NCBI RefSeq assembly: GCF_003716875.1
Contig: NZ_CP033078.1
Coordinates: 2,356,001-2,420,000 of the forward strand
Length of the DNA: 64,000 nt
Direction of reading: 5' to 3'
DNA from: Vibrio zhugei
GTDB lineage: Bacteria; Pseudomonadota; Gammaproteobacteria; Enterobacterales; Vibrionaceae
This document shows, piece after piece, positions 60,586 through 64,000 of the stretch. Position 1 is the stretch's first letter. The number at the start of each line of letters is the position of its first letter. The notes beneath the pieces are model-generated. The model was given only the letters and a program-made list of their open reading frames with translations, was not told the origin of the DNA and made no database searches. A program made the translations under genes and the position numbers.

Positions 60586-61845
60586 ATGGATATCCTTGCG
60601 AACTACGGCACTGTCCTGATTTTAGTCGCAGCAGCTTTTGGTTTATTAATGGCAATCGGCATCGGTGCAAACGATGTAGCTAATGCGATGGGAACCTCCG
60701 TAGGCTCAAAAGCATTAACGGTAAAACAAGCGATCGTCATCGCGATGATTTTTGAGTTTGCTGGTGCGTATTTAGCCGGTGGTGAAGTGACTGACACCAT
60801 TCGTAAAGGCGTGATTGAAACGTCTTTATTCACCGCACACCCAGAGGTATTGATCTACGGTATGCTTTCTGCCCTACTCGCAGCGGGAACTTGGCTTCTT
60901 GTCGCATCCTATATGGGCTGGCCCGTTTCAACCACTCACTCCATTATTGGGGCAATCATCGGTTTCGCCTGCATTTCCGTGGGAACGCAAGCGGTTGATT
61001 GGTCTTCTGTTCAAGGCATCGTCGGCAGTTGGATTGTGACACCAATCATTTCTGGTTTCTTTGCATATCTTATTTTTATTAGCGCCCAACGCCTCATCTT
61101 CGACACTGACACCCCGCTACTCAATGCCAAACGGTTTGTGCCCGTATATATGTTCATCACGACCATAGTGATCGCCCTAGTTACGATTAAAAAAGGGTTG
61201 AGCCACGTGGGTCTGAACCTCACGTCTCTTGAAGCTTGGATGTGGTCTATTTTGGTCTCGACCATTGTAATGGTGGGCGGCTACATCTACATCGCCAAGC
61301 GTTTTTCCAATCGTGATAACAATGACGGCTCAAATAGCGTTGAAAGTATCTTTAGTGTCCTTATGGTGATCACCGCCTGTGCTATGGCGTTTGCCCATGG
61401 TTCAAACGATGTTGCGAATGCGATCGGTCCTCTCTCAGCGGTCGTGGCTACCGTACAAAACATGGGTGAGATCGGCGCAAAAAGTGATATCGCTTGGTGG
61501 ATTTTACCATTAGGTGGCGTGGGTATTGTGGTCGGCTTGGCGACGTTAGGTCATAAAGTGATGGCTACCGTCGGTACTGGCATTACAGAATTAACGCCTA
61601 GCCGAGGCTTTGCTGCACAGCTAGCGACCGCTTGTACCGTTGTTTTAGCGTCAGGTACAGGCTTACCTATCTCAACCACACAGACACTCGTAGGTGCCGT
61701 TTTGGGCGTCGGTTTTGCACGTGGTATTGCTGCTCTGAACTTAGGTGTGGTCCGTAATATTGTGGCGTCGTGGATCATTACGCTTCCAGCCGGTGCGCTG
61801 CTCTCCGTGGTCTTCTTCTACGCCATTCAAGGTGTATTCAGTTAG
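60586..61845 (+). CDS. pit: Low-affinity inorganic phosphate transporter (Pit family)
   Basis: Inner-membrane phosphate permease (PiT/PHO4) of 419 residues with about ten helices in two inverted halves. The family signature occurs twice: GIGANDVANAMGTSVGSKA near the N-terminus and AHGSNDVANAIGPL in the second half. I start it at the ATG after TAGGT that yields MDILANYG; an ATG 54 bp upstream adds a cysteine-rich stretch atypical of the family. It follows the DUF47 gene and probably shares its transcript. Confidence 0.94.
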   Translation: MDILANYGTVLILVAAAFGLLMAIGIGANDVANAMGTSVGSKALTVKQAIVIAMIFEFAGAYLAGGEVTDTIRKGVIETSLFTAHPEVLIYGMLSALLAAGTWLLVASYMGWPVSTTHSIIGAIIGFACISVGTQAVDWSSVQGIVGSWIVTPIISGFFAYLIFISAQRLIFDTDTPLLNAKRFVPVYMFITTIVIALVTIKKGLSHVGLNLTSLEAWMWSILVSTIVMVGGYIYIAKRFSNRDNNDGSNSVESIFSVLMVITACAMAFAHGSNDVANAIGPLSAVVATVQNMGEIGAKSDIAWWILPLGGVGIVVGLATLGHKVMATVGTGITELTPSRGFAAQLATACTVVLASGTGLPISTTQTLVGAVLGVGFARGIAALNLGVVRNIVASWIITLPAGALLSVVFFYAIQGVFS

Positions 61846-61900
61846 CGAGCCGCGTCATAACTCTGTTAGTGAGGCGTCAATTCTGACATAAATACACATA

Positions 61901-61925
61901 AAGGGAGGCTTAGCCTCCCTTCTTT
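61901..61925 (+). terminator. Rho-independent terminator of pit
   Basis: Stem AAGGGAGGC/GCCTCCCTT with a 3-base loop, followed by a short T-rich tail. Confidence 0.75.
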
Positions 61926-62014
61926 GTTGCACCGAAGCCTGAAAATTTTTACTATCAAGGCATCGTATCAAACTCTATTGAAACAACATTCAAAAAAACG
62001 CGAAGGGATTTACT

Positions 62015-62623
62015 GTGAAAAAACTGCTCTGCATGGTACTTCTGTCTCTGATTGCGACACCGCTATTAGCACAGGAACATTATATTTCGGATGAATTGTT
62101 TACTTACATGCACTCAGGTCCGACGAATAAATATCGTATTATTGGTAGCGTCAACGCTGGCGAAAAAGTAAGACTGCTGGATCAAAATAAAGAGTCAGGC
62201 TTTACTAAAGTTGTCGATGAAAAAGGTCGTACTGGTTGGGTACAAAGCCGTTATGTGACAACCACAGAAAGCCGTGCGATTCGCATGCCTAAACTGGAAA
62301 AAGAGTTAGCCGTTGTCAAAAGTAAACTCGCGACCGCACAAAAAACCGCAGATGAAGAAAAAGCCGGCTTAGCACAATCGTTGGAAGTTCGTAATAAACA
62401 AATCTCAGAGCTTGAGAAGAACTACAGTGACATCAGCCATAAATTGACACAATCGCAAGCGGAAGTTCGTCAATTGCGCGCTAAGCTCGATACTCAAAAA
62501 GAAGATCTATTACTGAAATACTTTATGTATGGCGGCGGTGTTGCTGGTATTGGCTTACTGCTCGGTCTTATCCTGCCACACATCATTCCACGTCGTAAGC
62601 GTTCCCCTTCTGGTTGGGCGTAA
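62015..62623 (+). CDS. TIGR04211 SH3 domain-containing envelope protein (YgiM-like)
   Basis: 202 residues. A signal peptide (LLCMVLLSLIATPLLAQ) leads to a bacterial SH3 domain (about residues 22-85). An Ala/Lys/Glu-rich coiled coil runs from about 95 to 165, and a C-terminal membrane helix (YGGGVAGIGLLLGLILPHII) ends in a basic tail. This anchors the protein in the inner membrane with the SH3 part in the periplasm, where such domains often bind cell-wall peptides. E. coli YgiM has the same layout; function is not established. Confidence 0.9.
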   Translation: MKKLLCMVLLSLIATPLLAQEHYISDELFTYMHSGPTNKYRIIGSVNAGEKVRLLDQNKESGFTKVVDEKGRTGWVQSRYVTTTESRAIRMPKLEKELAVVKSKLATAQKTADEEKAGLAQSLEVRNKQISELEKNYSDISHKLTQSQAEVRQLRAKLDTQKEDLLLKYFMYGGGVAGIGLLLGLILPHIIPRRKRSPSGWA

Positions 62624-62645
62624 ACCTCTCGGGTACTATGAATAT

Positions 62646-62675
62646 AAAAAAAACGGCCAGTTGGCCGTTTTTTTT
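62646..62675. terminator. Bidirectional terminator between the SH3 protein gene and gspB
   Basis: A perfect 30-bp palindrome: eight A, CGGCCA, GT centre, TGGCCG, eight T. Its last bases overlap the gspB stop codon. Confidence 0.9.
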
Positions 62676-63450
62676 ATCCTTTCCAGTCGTATAACGCGGG
62701 AATTTCTATCAACTTACCCTGAAACTTAAGTATCGTACTTTGCGGCTTGATATCCAATAACTGAATACCCGGCCCCAGGTTATCCCCTTGCCGATACTCC
62801 ACCCCATTGACTTTTACCCAGCGGCGTATCACATCGGTGGTGTACACATGACTTTGAAAGTTCAATGGTGGCAATTGCCCCTTAAACTCATCAATATGCT
62901 GACGAATGTCCATGGCATCTAGCGATTCACCATGTTGCTGCGCGGCGGTTTCGCTTTTTAACGCGGCTTGTACGCGAGATTGAATTGACGGCGACAACTG
63001 ACTCAAATCTAAATGGCGCAGAGCGTCATCCCCTTGCTGCGTTCGGTCTTCACCTTCAGACTGACGCGTGGATTGATGCTGTTTGGCACTGGCTATCGCT
63101 TGTTTAATTTGCTCTGGCGTAATCGCAGACTCACTCTCAGCCGCGGATGGAGAGGTCTGATTTTGCGACGCCTGCGTTGTATCACTCACCAGAGTATTGT
63201 CCTGTCCAGACTTCTGTGTCGCCTCTAGGGGTAGACTGGGGATGGTATTTAAATCGTCAAAGCGCGGATACGTTAAAACCTGATACTCCGCTTGCTTGAT
63301 GCTCACCGCAGGCTTTAATTGCAAACGCTCCACAATACTGTGTTGCCGGGTCTGCCAAGTATTCATCCCCATTCCCGCAATCACCAGTACCACAGGAATA
63401 AGCACTAACGACGTTTTTTGCCACGTCGGAATGGTCACATTATTGTGCAT
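62674..63450 (-). CDS. gspB: Type II secretion assembly protein GspB (ExeB)
   Basis: 258 residues. A single membrane helix near the N-terminus (SLVLIPVVLVIAGMGMN) is followed by a long low-complexity Gln/Ser/Thr-rich periplasmic linker (about 75-140). The conserved C-terminal GspB domain contains FQSHVYTTDVIRRWVKVNG and QGDNLGPGIQLLDI. With GspA it helps place the secretin GspD through the cell wall. It overlaps the gspA end by 11 bp. The main gsp operon is not here; exeAB standing apart is usual in vibrios. Confidence 0.92.
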   Translation of the reverse strand: MHNNVTIPTWQKTSLVLIPVVLVIAGMGMNTWQTRQHSIVERLQLKPAVSIKQAEYQVLTYPRFDDLNTIPSLPLEATQKSGQDNTLVSDTTQASQNQTSPSAAESESAITPEQIKQAIASAKQHQSTRQSEGEDRTQQGDDALRHLDLSQLSPSIQSRVQAALKSETAAQQHGESLDAMDIRQHIDEFKGQLPPLNFQSHVYTTDVIRRWVKVNGVEYRQGDNLGPGIQLLDIKPQSTILKFQGKLIEIPALYDWKG

Positions 63451-64000
63451 CCGTTTCTCCCTTCTCTTGCGATAATGCGTCTGGTTGCGACGAGGTTAAT
63501 TGTGGCGCCTCCATTGGATTGAGCCGTTCAATGCGCTGTAACGTCTGCATGCCAGCCACACCATCTACCGTCATGTCCTGCCAATGTTGGAATGTCATGA
63601 CTTTTTGTTTCAGTTGCTCATCATAAGTCGAGGACGCACTGATTGGCTCACGTAACAACACAGCAAGTATTTGATTTAGTTGCCTAACATCGCTTCCCTG
63701 CATGCCTTGCTTCAAAGTTCTGGTAAATTGATGACGCCAAACACTCACGTACTGCCCATGCCAATACGGTAACAGCCATTTCGCATTCAGTTGGTACGCT
63801 TGACCGCCGACTAAAATATCGATCATCTCCCCATCGATGTGGCGTAATGTGGCATACACTGTGGTGTCTGCGATGGTTAAGACCAATACCACGGGTCGAT
63901 TATAAGTCTTAATGCTCGCCCAATCGGAGTGCATCATTTGGCAGCGTAATGCCTTGTGCTCATCGGACTGACATAGCGTATCGCTAATCGAGGCCTGATA
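63440..64000 (-). CDS. gspA: Type II secretion ATPase GspA (ExeA), C-terminal part only
   Basis: The frame is open to the right window edge and gives the last 186 residues. It contains a linker with TIADTTVYATLRHIDGE and a peptidoglycan-binding type 1 domain (LKQGMQGSDVRQLNQIL to DGVAGMQTLQRIE). The N-terminal AAA+ ATPase and membrane helix expected of ExeA would lie beyond the window. An internal ATG at 63937 is not the real start, because the frame continues upstream of it without a stop. Operon with gspB. Confidence 0.9.
   Translation of the reverse strand, partial: YQASISDTLCQSDEHKALRCQMMHSDWASIKTYNRPVVLVLTIADTTVYATLRHIDGEMIDILVGGQAYQLNAKWLLPYWHGQYVSVWRHQFTRTLKQGMQGSDVRQLNQILAVLLREPISASSTYDEQLKQKVMTFQHWQDMTVDGVAGMQTLQRIERLNPMEAPQLTSSQPDALSQEKGETDAQ

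Noticed and set aside
62646..62675. Long palindrome as a mobile-element end or REP repeat
   Set aside because: Its A- and T-runs and position between convergent genes explain it fully as a bidirectional terminator.

Overview
This window looks like chromosomal core sequence of a Vibrio (Gammaproteobacteria, Vibrionaceae). The strongest pointers are a LuxR/HapR/OpaR-type quorum-sensing regulator, the gene order nadC-pilABCD-coaE-zapD-yacG-parC-parE, the chain yqiA-cpdA-yqiB-nudF-tolC-hldE-glnE, and an exeA/exeB pair next to pit. I cannot name the species from sequence alone. I recognise almost every gene. There is no rRNA, tRNA, CRISPR array, prophage or defence island. The only mobile element I see is one complete IS4-family insertion sequence.

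Layout. 1-2.4 kb: a partial unidentified gene, then the nitrogen-sensing pair glnK-amtB behind a candidate sigma-54 promoter, then yacL. 2.4-12.5 kb, minus strand: aconitase acnB, a patatin/Omp85 protein, the cell-wall synthase mrcB and the helicase hrpB. 12.5-20 kb, plus strand: sfsA, dksA, the IS4-like element, gluQRS, pcnB, folK, panB and panC (RNA metabolism, folate and pantothenate). 20-24.2 kb: ABC exporter yadGH, carbonic anhydrase can, hpt and the luxR/hapR regulator. 24.2-31.5 kb, minus strand: pyruvate dehydrogenase operon pdhR-aceE-aceF-lpdA with two PdhR operators. 31.6-35.1 kb, minus strand: xerD-dsbC-recJ. 35.3-43.5 kb: fldB, ampD, nadC, the type IV pilus/competence set pilABCD, coaE, zapD, yacG. 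43.5-50.4 kb, minus strand: topoisomerase IV (parE-parC), then nudF-yqiB-cpdA-yqiA. 50.6-59.6 kb: tolC, hldE, glnE, a small chemoreceptor and the triphosphatase ygiF. 59.7-64 kb: phosphate-transport pair (PhoU-like protein and pit), an SH3-domain envelope protein, and the type II secretion genes gspB and gspA (cut by the window end).

Functional links. glnK, amtB and glnE belong to nitrogen control. mrcB, ampD, gspA and the SH3 protein act on or bind peptidoglycan. pilD would process prepilins for both the type IV pilus and the type II secretion system that needs GspAB. The luxR homologue would connect cell density to competence and secretion.

Most of the window is ordinary, and I found no convincing undescribed multi-gene system. 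The best observations are local. The IS4-like element sits inside the loop of the dksA terminator with a 12-bp target duplication, and carries terminators facing inward at both ends. The luxR leader holds a site complementary to the Qrr small-RNA core. There are two near-perfect PdhR operators 139 bp apart, and a 16-bp palindrome contains the stop codons of both fldB and ampD.
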